NCBI GenBank assembly: GCA_964490975.1
Contig: CAZBEQ010000001.1
Location: 1 to 64,000 of the forward strand
Source: DTU013 sp964490975
GTDB taxonomy: Bacteria > Bacillota > Clostridia > Acetivibrionales > DTU013
Direction: 5' to 3'
Length of the DNA: 64,000 nt
How positions within the stretch are numbered: the stretch's first letter is position 1; the number at the start of each line of letters is the position of its first letter. Positions 44,593 through 53,402 of this stretch are shown in pieces. A program made the translations under genes and the position numbers. The notes below the pieces were generated by a model. That model was not told where the DNA came from, did no database searches, and was given only the letters and a program-made list of their open reading frames with translations.

Positions 44593-45726
44593 GTGAGGAA
44601 GAGATTTACGATCGCGATACTAATATGCGCAATTATGGTTTCTTCTGTGTTCCCGGTCATGGCTGATGAGCTTTCAGAAGCTAAGAATCAAAAAGCATCC
44701 GCAGAGAATCGCATCACTGAGCTCAAGAAGAAACAAAAGGAAGAACTACAAGAAAAGACAAAGCTCGAGCAGGAAAAAGCTGTTATTGCAAAGCAGCAGG
44801 CTAAGGAAACAAATGCATATGAAGAGCTGCTCAAACAGATAAGTGATGCCGAGGAGCATCTTAGGCAGACAGAGTTGGCACTTGCTGAAGCTGTTGCAAA
44901 TTACAACAAGCAGAATGAACTTGTAAAGACAAGGCTTCAGGTGATGTACCAGAATTCAAGCACGACAAAGCTCGATACACTGCTTGAGACCAAAAGTGTT
45001 GTTGAGTTTTATGAGCGTTTCCATTATATGTCCGTAATTTCTGAAAATGATAATAATATGATCCTGGATCTTGAAGAAGCAAGAAAGGATGTAGAGGTAA
45101 AGAAGAAGCTCCAGCAGGAGGCCAAGGAATATTTTGAGCAAAAGGCCAGTGAAAAGCAGACGCGGCTCCAGCAGCTCAAAACCTCAAGATCAGAGGTTGA
45201 AGGTGAAATATCAAGAAGTAAAACCGAGATTGCTAAGCTTGAAAAGGAAATCGACAAACAGATAGAGGAATCCAAAAGACTGAACAGTGTCATCAAGAGC
45301 CTTTCAACAAAGAAAAAGTACGCAGGCGGTTCCATGACGTGGCCCTGCCCGAGTTCGCACAATATTACGTCTCCTTATGGTATGAGAAAGCATCCCATAC
45401 TCAGAAAGTACAAGCTGCACACAGGGGTTGACATAGGAGCAGACAAAGGTGCCTCAATAGTCGCTGCCAACAGCGGAACGGTAATAATGGCGCATTATGA
45501 TAACAGCGGTTATGGGAAAATGGTCGTTATAGACCATGGCGGCGGTATTACTACTCTCTACGCACATGCCAGCAAGATTTGCGTAAGTGTCGGCCAGACG
45601 GTCAAAGCCGGGGAAGTCATAGCCAAAGTAGGCAGTACCGGATTATCGACCGGAAATCACCTTCATTTTGAAGTAAGGGTAAACGGTGAGACAAAGAATC
45701 CGATGAAGGGTTATATAAGCAAGTAG
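44593..45726 (+). CDS. Secreted M23 peptidase-domain protein, EnvC-like hydrolase
   Basis: About 377 residues. A signal peptide (about 1-24, ending VFPVMA) is followed by a long coiled-coil (about 25-245) and a C-terminal M23 (LytM) domain. HTGVDIG near 285 and HLHFEVR near 357 carry the zinc ligands, so unlike E. coli EnvC the site appears intact and the enzyme may cut peptidoglycan itself. FtsEX probably controls it through the coiled-coil. GTG 44593 with GGAGG eight bases before it is preferred; an ATG at 44560 lies in the third repeat copy. Confidence 0.9.
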   Translation: MRKRFTIAILICAIMVSSVFPVMADELSEAKNQKASAENRITELKKKQKEELQEKTKLEQEKAVIAKQQAKETNAYEELLKQISDAEEHLRQTELALAEAVANYNKQNELVKTRLQVMYQNSSTTKLDTLLETKSVVEFYERFHYMSVISENDNNMILDLEEARKDVEVKKKLQQEAKEYFEQKASEKQTRLQQLKTSRSEVEGEISRSKTEIAKLEKEIDKQIEESKRLNSVIKSLSTKKKYAGGSMTWPCPSSHNITSPYGMRKHPILRKYKLHTGVDIGADKGASIVAANSGTVIMAHYDNSGYGKMVVIDHGGGITTLYAHASKICVSVGQTVKAGEVIAKVGSTGLSTGNHLHFEVRVNGETKNPMKGYISK

Positions 45727-45760
45727 GATTGCATAGCTTAGTATTTATGCTGATCAATAT

Positions 45761-45812
45761 ACGGGTGAAAGAGCTGGCCATCATGAATGGACGCAGCTTC
45801 GCCCGTTTTTTG
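45761..45812 (+). terminator. Terminator after the M23 gene
   Basis: ACGGGTGAA pairs with TTCGCCCGT around a branched loop, with six T following. It separates ftsEX-M23 from the MFS gene. Confidence 0.82.
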
Positions 45813-45922
45813 TAACCAGCAAAGCTCTTTGATATATTCTCTTTATAACTGGTTTAGCCGCTGCAATGCTGATTTTGCTTCTACATAGTATATGAGTTCA
45901 ATAACTGAGCGTAGGTATAAAG

Positions 45923-47077
45923 ATGAATAAGAAGGCAACTATATCTAATATTGTATTGATTGGGCTTGTCAGCATGTTTGCTGATATGAGCACAGAAATG
46001 GTTTATCCTCTGGTTCCTCTCTTTTTGACAGCTACACTTGGCGCGTCACCTGCCATTGTGGGAGTAATTGAAGGAATTGCAGAGAGCCTTGCATCGATTC
46101 TCAAAGTGTTCAGCGGTTATATCGGAGATGTCTACCACAATAAGAAGCGGCTTGCTTTCACCGGATATTCAGCATCGATACTTTATAAGATATTTCTTAT
46201 TCTTTCTACATCATGGTTCGGAGTTTTAGTCGCAAGAGTTATCGACCGTACAGGAAAGGGTATACGGACCGCGCCGCGGGATGCACTTGTTGCACAATCG
46301 AGTGACGGCAAAAAGCTTGGCTCGTCATTTGGACTACATAAAATGCTGGATATGGCCGGTTCCTCACTAGGCGTTTTGCTTGCTTATATTTTTGTGGCTA
46401 CAAACTTTGGGTTGCAGAAAGCGTTTTTCTACTCCATTATTCCGGCAGTCATCGGAGTATTGATCATTTTAGCAGTCAAGGAGGACAAAAACTCTGAAGC
46501 GGCAGGTAAAAAGTTTAAGCTGAAGGGATTAGTTCTTGACCGGAAGCTGAAAATGTATTTAGCTGTAATATTTGTTTTCTGTATTGGTAATTCATCAAAT
46601 GCATTTTTGCTGCTAAAAGCACAGGAGCGAGGGTTTTCAGCATCACAGGTAATTCTGCTTTATTTTATTTTTAATGTCACTGCATCAATACTGGCAATTC
46701 CGGCAGGAAAATTATCTGATAAATTTGGAAGAAGCAAAGTCCTTGTTCCGGGTTATCTAGTCTATGGCCTTGTTTATCTTGGTTTTGCTATTTTTTCTTC
46801 AAAATCGGCAATTGTTCTGTTGTTTATTGCCTACGGCGTTTATAATGCATTCATAAGTGGTGCGGAACGGGCGCTTATTGTTGAGAATTCACCTTCGGGG
46901 CACAAGGGAACTATTCTTGGACTTTATGGTATGCTGCAGGGTATCGGTCTGTTGTTGTCTTCTACTATAGCCGGCCTTATGTGGTATAATATCAATTCGG
47001 GTGCACCGTTTTTATTTGGTGGCATCCTTGGAATAGTGTCAGCTGCAATGATCGGATTAATTCTTGGGTTTATTTAG
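45923..47077 (+). CDS. MFS transporter
   Basis: 384 residues, 12 predicted helices, major facilitator superfamily. The loop after helix 2 and the segment GKGIRTAPRDALVAQSS near 112-128 are typical of a clostridial MFS subgroup of unknown substrate. It could export a drug or metabolite. It stands between the M23 gene and ctpA, which are usually close to one another, and has a terminator before it. So it may be a later insertion. The ribosome binding site is weak. Confidence 0.8.
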   Translation: MNKKATISNIVLIGLVSMFADMSTEMVYPLVPLFLTATLGASPAIVGVIEGIAESLASILKVFSGYIGDVYHNKKRLAFTGYSASILYKIFLILSTSWFGVLVARVIDRTGKGIRTAPRDALVAQSSDGKKLGSSFGLHKMLDMAGSSLGVLLAYIFVATNFGLQKAFFYSIIPAVIGVLIILAVKEDKNSEAAGKKFKLKGLVLDRKLKMYLAVIFVFCIGNSSNAFLLLKAQERGFSASQVILLYFIFNVTASILAIPAGKLSDKFGRSKVLVPGYLVYGLVYLGFAIFSSKSAIVLLFIAYGVYNAFISGAERALIVENSPSGHKGTILGLYGMLQGIGLLLSSTIAGLMWYNINSGAPFLFGGILGIVSAAMIGLILGFI

Positions 47078-47176
47078 CTGACAGGCGGCATAAGATATAT
47101 TGATCGGCTCAGAAATTAATTTAAAAGTAGAGATTGTGCCATACCATTAATTATTTTAACTTGAGGAGCGTGCAAG

Positions 47177-48406
47177 ATGGGTAAAAAATTCTCAATACGT
47201 CAGGTCGCTGCAATAGTTGCTGTGGCAGTGACCATTTCTGTCTGTGCGACCATATTTGTCACCAATTACATATATACGTCTTCAGATAGGCATGTTATAA
47301 GCTTTGACGCTGAAGCTGTAAACCTTGAGAATGTAGTAAAGTTCAATCAGGTCAGGGATATTCTGAAAAAGGACTTTTATATGAGCGTTGACGAGAATAA
47401 GCTGATAGAGGGTGCAACCAGCGGTCTTGCCGACTCGCTGGAGGATCCGTATACCGTATATTTCAATAGGCAGCAGATGCAGACGTTCCTTGAAAAATCG
47501 GAAGGCAGCTATGTCGGTATCGGTGTTACTGTAAATGTCGACGATAAGGGACTTTTGACCGTCATCGAGCCTTATGAGGGATCACCAGCAAAAGAGGCCG
47601 GAATGCAGCAGGGCGACAAGATCGTTAAAGTTGACGATAAGGACGTGACCGCATATAGTGATGAAAACATGATAATAAGCATGATAAAGGGAAAGGAAAA
47701 TACCAAGGTAAGTATCACTGTTTACCGCCCCGGTGAGGACCGCTACGTTCAGTTTGATATTACCCGGAAGAGGATTAAGGCATCTAATATAAAAAGTGAG
47801 ATACTCGATGGCAACATCGGATATATCAAGCTTGTTATGTTTGACAGTGAAATAGCGAAGTATTTCAGGAATGACTTGAACAGTATGCTTAAAAAGGGTA
47901 TTAAAGGTCTGGTAATCGATCTAAGGGATAATCCCGGAGGGTCATATGAGCAAGTGGTTCAGATTGCTGACAGCCTGTTGCCCGAGGGCATTATAGTTTA
48001 TACTGAGGACAGAGAGGGCAATAAAAACGTCGAGAGATCCAACAGGTCAAGTATTGGTCTGCCAATGGTGCTTCTTATCAACGGAAACAGCGCCAGCGCT
48101 TCGGAAATACTGGCAGGTTCAGTCAAAGATCATGGTGTTGGCAAGCTTGTTGGGAGCAGGACATTTGGGAAAGGACTTGTTCAGGAGCTGAAAGTCCTCA
48201 AGGACGGCTCAGGACTTAAGGTGACCATATCCAGATATTTCACACCATCAGGGGTTTGTATACATGGAACGGGTGTCAAGCCTGACATAGAAGTTGATGT
48301 ATTGGATGAATATAAGAATTATCCTGTTTCTCAGATCCCAAGGGACAGGGATGTTCAGCTGAAATCAGCTATTGAGGCGTTGCTTGGTGAAATAGAAAAT
48401 GATTAA
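47177..48406 (+). CDS. ctpA: C-terminal processing peptidase, S41A
   Basis: 409 residues. There is an N-terminal anchor helix (about 8-32), a PDZ domain (about 95-185, with GSPAKEAGMQQGDKIV) and the S41 protease domain. NGNSASASE near 302-310 holds the catalytic Ser and TFGKGLVQ near 333 the catalytic Lys. The enzyme is secreted and membrane-tethered and cleaves proteins at their C-termini. In Clostridia it is a regular neighbour of ftsEX and an M23 gene, hinting at hydrolase control. GAGGAGC precedes the start. Confidence 0.94.
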   Translation: MGKKFSIRQVAAIVAVAVTISVCATIFVTNYIYTSSDRHVISFDAEAVNLENVVKFNQVRDILKKDFYMSVDENKLIEGATSGLADSLEDPYTVYFNRQQMQTFLEKSEGSYVGIGVTVNVDDKGLLTVIEPYEGSPAKEAGMQQGDKIVKVDDKDVTAYSDENMIISMIKGKENTKVSITVYRPGEDRYVQFDITRKRIKASNIKSEILDGNIGYIKLVMFDSEIAKYFRNDLNSMLKKGIKGLVIDLRDNPGGSYEQVVQIADSLLPEGIIVYTEDREGNKNVERSNRSSIGLPMVLLINGNSASASEILAGSVKDHGVGKLVGSRTFGKGLVQELKVLKDGSGLKVTISRYFTPSGVCIHGTGVKPDIEVDVLDEYKNYPVSQIPRDRDVQLKSAIEALLGEIEND

Positions 48407-48476
48407 TGTATAAAAGCGTATATTTCTCCACAAAATACCTAACAGTAATATAAATAAAGGGCTGAGAGGTGTGGGT

Positions 48477-48650
48477 ATGGAGAAGAAGCAAGAAATGCTT
48501 AAGTTTGAGATCGCCAGTGAACTGGGGCTTGGTGAAAAGGTGTTGAAATTAGGCTGGAAGAGCCTGTCTGCTAAAGAAACAGGCAGAATCGGCGGGCTCG
48601 TCTCGAAGAGGAAGAAAGCACAGCAGGGAATGAATCAGGAGCAGATGTGA
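48477..48650 (+). CDS. Small acid-soluble spore protein, alpha/beta type (short)
   Basis: 57 residues. LKFEIASELGLGEKVLKLGW and SAKETGRIGGLVSKRKK match the two DNA-binding helices and the S/T-A-x-E-x-G-R-I-G-G motif of clostridial alpha/beta spore proteins, which coat and protect spore DNA. GAGAGGTG stands six bases before ATG 48477. The protein is shorter than the usual 60-70 residues because the N-terminal tail is brief. Expression would be expected in the forespore; no clear sigma-G promoter was defined. Confidence 0.82.
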   Translation: MEKKQEMLKFEIASELGLGEKVLKLGWKSLSAKETGRIGGLVSKRKKAQQGMNQEQM

Positions 48651-49042
48651 CAGGAAGCTGTAACTAGGCGCGGGCAGATGTGCGGCGGGAGATCAGGCAC
48701 CAGGTGCGGCGGGAGTATGTTCATCGCGCTGTAAGCTATGAACTATAATTATAGGCTGTGAGCTATCGGTATATGGGAACCGTATTGGAAACGGCTCCTT
48801 TTTTGTATATTATTACACAGGTTCGACAACCAAAGGGCTATTCGAGCTATTTGTGCTGCCGGAGTATCCGAAACAAAAAAATGAGCAAGAACTTTACCTG
48901 TGATTCTAAGATGTAATTGTTGCCAGTGATTTTGAGGCGCGGCCCGATACTGCTAAGGATTCGGCTAGCTACTCTTGGCGGCAAGACGATGATGTGATAA
49001 AATTAGGCCGATAGCAGTAAGCAGACCTGATGATTTGAAATA
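48651..49042. other. Gene-free region after the spore protein
   Basis: A terminator at 48775-48804 ends the spore-protein transcript. TACTGCTA at 48948-48955 is mirrored by TAGCAGTA at 49012-49019, with CGGC and GCCG arms inside, giving a possible hairpin before the methyltransferase gene. A GC-rich near-repeat (GTGCGGCGGGAG) occurs at 48678 and 48702. Nothing else is recognised. Confidence 0.45.
48775..48804 (+). terminator. Terminator after the spore protein gene
   Basis: GGGAACCGT pairs with ACGGCTCC (one mismatch), followed by six T. Confidence 0.75.
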
Positions 49043-49798
49043 GTGAGGGTGATAAAGATTTATAATGATTTTGCATACTATTACGACAAACTTATGAGTG
49101 ATGTCAACTACTTACAATGGGCGGACTATTTGACCGGCATATTTGAGAAGCATGACCGCAGGCCAAAGCTCATAGCAGACCTTGGCTGTGGTACAGGCAG
49201 CTTCTGTATCGAGATGTGCAGGAGAGGATATGAAATGATAGGTATAGACGCTTCAGCAGAGATGCTGAGCTGTGCGCAGCAAAAAGCATCTGATGCTGGG
49301 ACTGAAATTCTTTTCCTGAACCAGGATATAACTGAATTTGAACTGTACGGAACTGTAGATGCAATTACCTGTCTAATGGACAGTCTTAACTATATTACTT
49401 ATAAAAATGACCTAAATCGACTTTTCAAATGGGTGAACAACTACCTTAATCCAAATGGCCTTTTTATTTTTGATATCAATTCGCCATACAAGTTTGAAAA
49501 TATTCTGGCATCAAATGTTTTCTATGAAACCTCTGAAGACATCTCATATATATGGCAGAACAGCTACGACAAAAGGTCGCACATCTGCAGGTTTGATCTG
49601 ACTTTTTTCGCTAAAGAGGGAGAGCTTTACAGGAGATTTGATGAGGTGCATCACGAGAGGAACTATGCTGTCGAAGAATTGATTGAAATGCTCGGAAATG
49701 TTCAAATGAGGGTGCTGGGGATCTATTCGGCATTTAGCTATAAGAAGCCCGAGAGCAAAAGCGAACGTATTTTTTTTGTATGTGATAAACTTGTGTAA
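49043..49798 (+). CDS. Class I SAM-dependent methyltransferase
   Basis: 251 residues. YNDFAYYYDKLMSDVNY at the start and ADLGCGTGSFCIEM (SAM-binding motif I, about 50-60) define a Methyltransf_25/11-like enzyme found in many Firmicutes as the YqeM type. VDAITCLMDSLNYI follows as motif IV. The substrate is unknown. The start is uncertain: GTG 49043 or 49049 both lie before IYNDFAYYYD, and the GAGGGTGAT sequence could itself be a ribosome binding site for a non-standard start further on. Confidence 0.82.
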   Translation: MRVIKIYNDFAYYYDKLMSDVNYLQWADYLTGIFEKHDRRPKLIADLGCGTGSFCIEMCRRGYEMIGIDASAEMLSCAQQKASDAGTEILFLNQDITEFELYGTVDAITCLMDSLNYITYKNDLNRLFKWVNNYLNPNGLFIFDINSPYKFENILASNVFYETSEDISYIWQNSYDKRSHICRFDLTFFAKEGELYRRFDEVHHERNYAVEELIEMLGNVQMRVLGIYSAFSYKKPESKSERIFFVCDKLV

Positions 49799-49918
49799 TA
49801 AGGGATAATATTACTTATTGATTACTGTATATAAAAATCGATATTGTGGGAATATAGAATCACAATAGTTTATGGTAAACGTCAATCATATTAATTGTAG
49901 ATTATGTAATCTATTTGA

Positions 49919-49950
49919 TTGACAAGCCATGAAGTAATGTGATAATATAA
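49919..49950 (+). promoter_or_regulatory. Promoter and start of the long leader of the cold-shock gene
   Basis: TTGACA with a 16-base spacer to GATAAT, and TATAAT close by. The untranslated leader of about 65 bases contains no other gene; long leaders are usual for cold-shock mRNAs. Confidence 0.6.
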
Positions 49951-50014
49951 TTAAGGTTTGGCAAAAAACACAAAGTGTGGTCAGATCTAAGTTAAATTCA
50001 GGAGGTTTTACGCA

Positions 50015-50218
50015 ATGCAAAAAGGAAGAGTAAAATGGTTTAATGCTGAAAAGGGTTTTGGATTTATTGAAAGAGACAACGGAAACGATGTTTTCGTTCA
50101 TTTTTCAGCTATCACTATGGACGGTTTCAAAACACTCGAAGAAGGCTGCGAAGTAGAATTTGATGTTGTTGAGGGTGCTAAGGGACCCCAGGCTGCAAAT
50201 GTCTCAAGGGTTATGTAA
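50015..50218 (+). CDS. Cold-shock protein
   Basis: 67 residues, a single OB-fold nucleic-acid chaperone. RNP1 reads KGFGFIE and RNP2 VFVHFS, with the start GRVKWFNAEKGFGF. It binds single-stranded RNA and helps translation in the cold and in growth. GGAGG stands ten bases before the ATG. A terminator at 50263-50290 ends a single-gene transcript. Confidence 0.96.
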   Translation: MQKGRVKWFNAEKGFGFIERDNGNDVFVHFSAITMDGFKTLEEGCEVEFDVVEGAKGPQAANVSRVM

Positions 50219-50262
50219 TTAAAGTTTTTCAAACTTTAACATAAATCTAGTCAGCAAACAAA

Positions 50263-50290
50263 AACCTCGATATTTGATATCGGGGTTTTT
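50263..50290 (+). terminator. Terminator after the cold-shock gene
   Basis: AACCTCGATA pairs with TATCGGGGTT around a five-base loop; five T follow. Confidence 0.88.
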
Positions 50291-50419
50291 GACTAATATT
50301 CGGGGTCAGGCTTGAATAATTATCTTATTTGATTAACCTAATAATATATGTAGACTATTTTTACTGAGTAAGTATAGCATATCTGACCGTTAAACAGGCC
50401 GGATACCAAAGGAGATAGC

Positions 50420-51289
50420 ATGGCAGACCATATAGTCAGGGCAACAGCAGCAGGGGGTATGGTGCGAGCATTTGCGGCTGCAACTAAAGACCTTGTCCAG
50501 CAGGCCCATATAATTCACGGCACATCCGGAGTAGCATCCGCAGCTCTTGGGAGGACTCTTACGGCAGCAGCGATCATGGGCAGGATGTTCAAAAGCGAAA
50601 AGGATGTATTGACTATCCAGATAAAAGGAGACGGGCCGCTTGGCGGGATAATAGCAGTATCTGACGCACATTCGAATGTCAGAGGCTATGTGTATGAACC
50701 GCAGGTATATCTTCCGTTGAATGCTGCCGGTAAATTCGATGTTGCGCAGGCAGTAGGCAAGAATGGTTATCTTAATGTCATAAAGGATATGGGTCTCAAG
50801 GAGCCGTATGTGGGTTATGTTGAACTGGTTTCGGGTGAGATCGGGGAGGACATGGCATACTATTTTGCCTCTTCGGAACAGATCCCGACAGTCGTGTCGC
50901 TTGGAGTCCTCGTAGATGCTGATGAAAATGTTGTGACAGCAGGGGGTTATGTAATTCAGCTTATGCCAGGAGCTGACGAGAGCATAATTGAGTTCATAGA
51001 GGATAAGGTTTTCTTTGCAGATTCGATAACATATATGCTCTCTGTAGGCATGGATGCCCAAGCAGTTCTGGAAAGTTTGCTGGGAGAGAAGGAGCTTCAG
51101 ATCACGGACAGGCTGCCATGTAAATATCAATGCAATTGCAGCAGGGAACGTATGGAGAGGAGCCTGATCAGCCTTGGTGCCAAGGAACTGCAGGAAATGG
51201 CGGACGAACAGCATGGAGCGGAGCTTCAGTGCCATTTCTGCAATACAAAGTATCAGTTTACAGAGGATGAACTTAGAGAGCTGATATGA
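50420..51289 (+). CDS. hslO: Hsp33 redox-regulated chaperone
   Basis: 289 residues. The N-terminal domain (GTSGVASAALGRTLTAAAIM, IKGDGPLGGI) is followed by the zinc redox switch: C-x-C in CNCSRERM near 238 and C-x-x-C in CHFCNTKY near 273. Oxidation of these cysteines releases zinc and turns on holdase activity. All four cysteines are present. AAAGGAGAT precedes the start. It stands alone, ahead of the tRNA cluster. Confidence 0.96.
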   Translation: MADHIVRATAAGGMVRAFAAATKDLVQQAHIIHGTSGVASAALGRTLTAAAIMGRMFKSEKDVLTIQIKGDGPLGGIIAVSDAHSNVRGYVYEPQVYLPLNAAGKFDVAQAVGKNGYLNVIKDMGLKEPYVGYVELVSGEIGEDMAYYFASSEQIPTVVSLGVLVDADENVVTAGGYVIQLMPGADESIIEFIEDKVFFADSITYMLSVGMDAQAVLESLLGEKELQITDRLPCKYQCNCSRERMERSLISLGAKELQEMADEQHGAELQCHFCNTKYQFTEDELRELI

Positions 51290-51497
51290 GAGGAAGTAGC
51301 AAGGCCAAGCTCAGGGAGTTGATCTGAGAGTACACTGTAAAACCGCCATTGTGGTGGGCTGAAATGCATTAATGCAATTTGTGTCATATGTGGTCGAAAT
51401 TACTTGAAAATTACTTAATATAAAATTGAAAATGTTATTGACTTTGAAGTGGCTTTTTTGTATACTAGTTAATGTCGCTCGGGGCGATAAACGGTGA

Positions 51498-51573
51498 GGG
51501 CGCTTAGCTCAGCTGGGGGAGCACCTGCCTTACAAGCAGGGGGTCATAGGTTCGAGCCCTATAGTGCCCACCA
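51498..51573 (+). tRNA. tRNA-Val (anticodon TAC)
   Basis: A complete cloverleaf: acceptor GGGCGCT/AGTGCCC, anticodon loop CTTACAA, T-arm GGTTCGAGCC and encoded CCA. Confidence 0.96.
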
Positions 51574-51638
51574 AAGTTTTTTCACAAACCCGTTAAGGCA
51601 AGTGAGAAAATTCCAATAGTTTATCGTCGGCGATATAT

Positions 51639-51715
51639 GGCCCGGTAGTTCAGTTGGTTAGAACGCTAGCCTGTCACGCTAGAGGTCGAGGGTTCGAGCC
51701 CCTTCCGGGTCGCCA
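51639..51715 (+). tRNA. tRNA-Asp (anticodon GTC)
   Basis: A complete cloverleaf: acceptor GGCCCGG/CCGGGTC, anticodon loop CTGTCAC, T-arm GGTTCGAGCC and encoded CCA. Confidence 0.96.
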
Positions 51716-51747
51716 ATATACAGATGGCAAATGTCATCTGTATACAT

Positions 51748-51823
<76 letters not shown>

Positions 51824-51884
51824 ATTATTTACCTGCTGTATGGCGGATGAATAAGTGCTTAAGGATATGATCCCGGGCACATAT

Positions 51885-51959
51885 GCGGGATTAACTCAGT
51901 GGTAGAGTGTCACCTTGCCAAGGTGAAAGTCGCGAGTCCGAATCTCGTATCCCGCTCCA
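51885..51959 (+). tRNA. tRNA-Gly (anticodon GCC)
   Basis: A complete cloverleaf: acceptor GCGGGAT/ATCCCGC, anticodon loop TTGCCAA, encoded CCA. A terminator follows directly. Confidence 0.96.
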
Positions 51960-51960
51960 A

Positions 51961-51990
51961 AATAAAGCGCAAATGCGCTTTATTTTTTTT
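51961..51990 (+). terminator. Terminator of the Val-Asp-Phe-Gly tRNA operon
   Basis: AATAAAGCGCA pairs perfectly with TGCGCTTTATT, followed by eight T. Confidence 0.93.
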
Positions 51991-52072
51991 TGCACTTTTA
52001 AACATGACATACTGTTGTCACTTACATGGCGTAATATGTTAATAAAACATATTATTGTAGGGGGAAAATGAG

Positions 52073-52417
52073 ATGGAGAAAAATATTGCATTCTGTGGAC
52101 TGGATTGTAACGCCTGCCCAGCATACATTGCTACTGTCAACAATGACGACGCATTAAGGGCAAAGACCGCAAAGGAGTGGTCAGGCAGTTTCGGAGGCGA
52201 ATTCAAGCCTGAAGACATCAACTGTGACGGCTGTACCGGTAAGGAAGGAAGGCATTTGGGATACTGCAGCGTGTGTGAGATACGTTTATGCGGTGTACAA
52301 AATGAAGTTGAAAACTGTGCGCACTGTAAGGACTATTCCTGTGATAAGCTTCAAGGGTTCCATGCAAACTCTCCTGAAGCCAAAAACACTTTGGATGAGA
52401 TCAGGAAAGGTTTGTGA
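52073..52417 (+). CDS. DUF3795 cysteine-rich protein
   Basis: 114 residues with eleven cysteines. FCGLDCNACPAY, NCDGCTGKEG, YCSVCEIRLCG and NCAHCKDYSCDKL are the pattern of DUF3795, probably binding zinc or an iron-sulfur cluster. There is no signal peptide, so it is cytosolic. The role is unknown; such proteins are common in anaerobes. GTAGGGGGAA precedes the start. It lies between tRNA-Gly and tRNA-Cys. Confidence 0.85.
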   Translation: MEKNIAFCGLDCNACPAYIATVNNDDALRAKTAKEWSGSFGGEFKPEDINCDGCTGKEGRHLGYCSVCEIRLCGVQNEVENCAHCKDYSCDKLQGFHANSPEAKNTLDEIRKGL

Positions 52418-52421
52418 TCCT

Positions 52422-52534
52422 AAGCACCTGCTTCAGAGCTTTTTGATTTGGCGTTGAGAGAATACCTCCATTATTCATGGAGGGTTGTATATCTCAGGCG
52501 TAGAATGCCCGAATCATGCTCTAAGCAGGTGCTT
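52422..52534 (+). ncRNA. Structured element after the DUF3795 gene
   Basis: AAGCACCTGCTTCAGAGC at 52423-52440 pairs with GCTCTAAGCAGGTGCTT at 52518-52534, followed by five T. A second hairpin, CCTCCAT/ATGGAGG, lies inside. This is far larger than an ordinary terminator and could be a folded RNA that ends in a terminator. There is no known match that I recognise. Confidence 0.5.
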
Positions 52535-52600
52535 TTTCAGATATAAACACTGTTGACATCGAACTATGTTCATGTTATCATATACTAGCGTAATTGATAC

Positions 52601-52675
52601 GGCGCCATAGCCAAGTGGTAAGGCACGGGTCTGCAAAACCCTTATCCCCCGGTCCGAATCCGGGTGGCGCCTCCA
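52601..52675 (+). tRNA. tRNA-Cys (anticodon GCA)
   Basis: A complete cloverleaf: acceptor GGCGCCA/TGGCGCC, anticodon loop TCTGCAAAA region giving GCA, T-arm GGTCCGAATCC and encoded CCA. It marks the left edge of the A/T-rich accessory region, and tRNA genes are common integration sites. Confidence 0.95.
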
Positions 52676-52677
52676 AT

Positions 52678-52718
52678 AAAAAGCCTCATTTACAGGGTTT
52701 CCCGTAAATGAGGCTTTT
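52678..52718 (+). terminator. Terminator after tRNA-Cys
   Basis: AAAAGCCTCATTTAC pairs with GTAAATGAGGCTTTT. A bidirectional type of hairpin. Confidence 0.93.
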
Positions 52719-53351
52719 GCAATTTATATTATTTTTATTGAGTTGGGTACTACGAGAAATCAAACTTATTATTCTTCATGGTTCTGTTTATCAACTAATA
52801 ACAAGCTTTCTAATTTATATAAATTTCTTAATACCTCAAATTTTGCAATGAAAGCCGATAGGTATGAAAAAGGAAGTCATGTATATTCCAAACATTTTTA
52901 GGGGAAGATATAAATCCCAATATATACAGATTATAAGTTTGGATTTAGAAAAACATTCTTAACTTGGTACGATAAATCATTTAACCAATGTATAAAAACA
53001 ATTTTCCAAATATGTTATATGATGTTGTAATAGACACAACGATAAGTAAATTTAGGAATAGTTAGAGTTCTTGAGGATTTCACTTGAAGGGCTTATGCAA
53101 AATAGATGAGTATTCTATGGAGCAAGAGCTCTTTTTTTCAAAAGTTTAAAGGCAAGTTCCCGGAAGAACATGCCTTTATAGAATAATTAAATATACGAAT
53201 AAATAATTACACTACCCTTCATGATGTTGAGTGTTGGGAACAGAACATGGAAAAACAATATGTCCCGCGAAGCATGGGAACAACTTGAGCGTTGAAGAAT
53301 CTGAAATTTATATTAATATTACCCGAATAATATACTTATTTATGATTTTTC
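52719..53351. other. A/T-rich region without recognisable genes
   Basis: More than 600 bases with frequent stops in all frames. Short stretches look like decayed coding sequence (for example around 53160-53290), but nothing can be assigned. It may be the decayed end of an integrated element. Confidence 0.5.
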
Positions 53352-53380
53352 TTGACGAATAAATAAATTCAACATACAAT
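53352..53380 (+). promoter_or_regulatory. Promoter of the AAA ATPase gene
   Basis: TTGACG, 17-base spacer, TACAAT, about 22 bases before the coding start. It implies a very short leader. Confidence 0.75.
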
Positions 53381-53402
53381 ATTGGCAATGAGGTGATTGT
53401 TT

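Noticed and set aside
48407..48476. Sigma-G promoter for the spore protein gene
   Set aside because: A GTATA-like -35 and a CAGTAATA-like -10 exist, but the spacing is about 20 bases, too long for a confident call.
50390..51235. 281-residue minus-strand frame opposite hslO
   Set aside because: It lies wholly over the Hsp33 gene, whose zinc motifs and ribosome binding site are clear.
52719..53351. Degraded genes in the A/T-rich stretch
   Set aside because: Short fragments look protein-like, but none could be assigned or joined into a gene.
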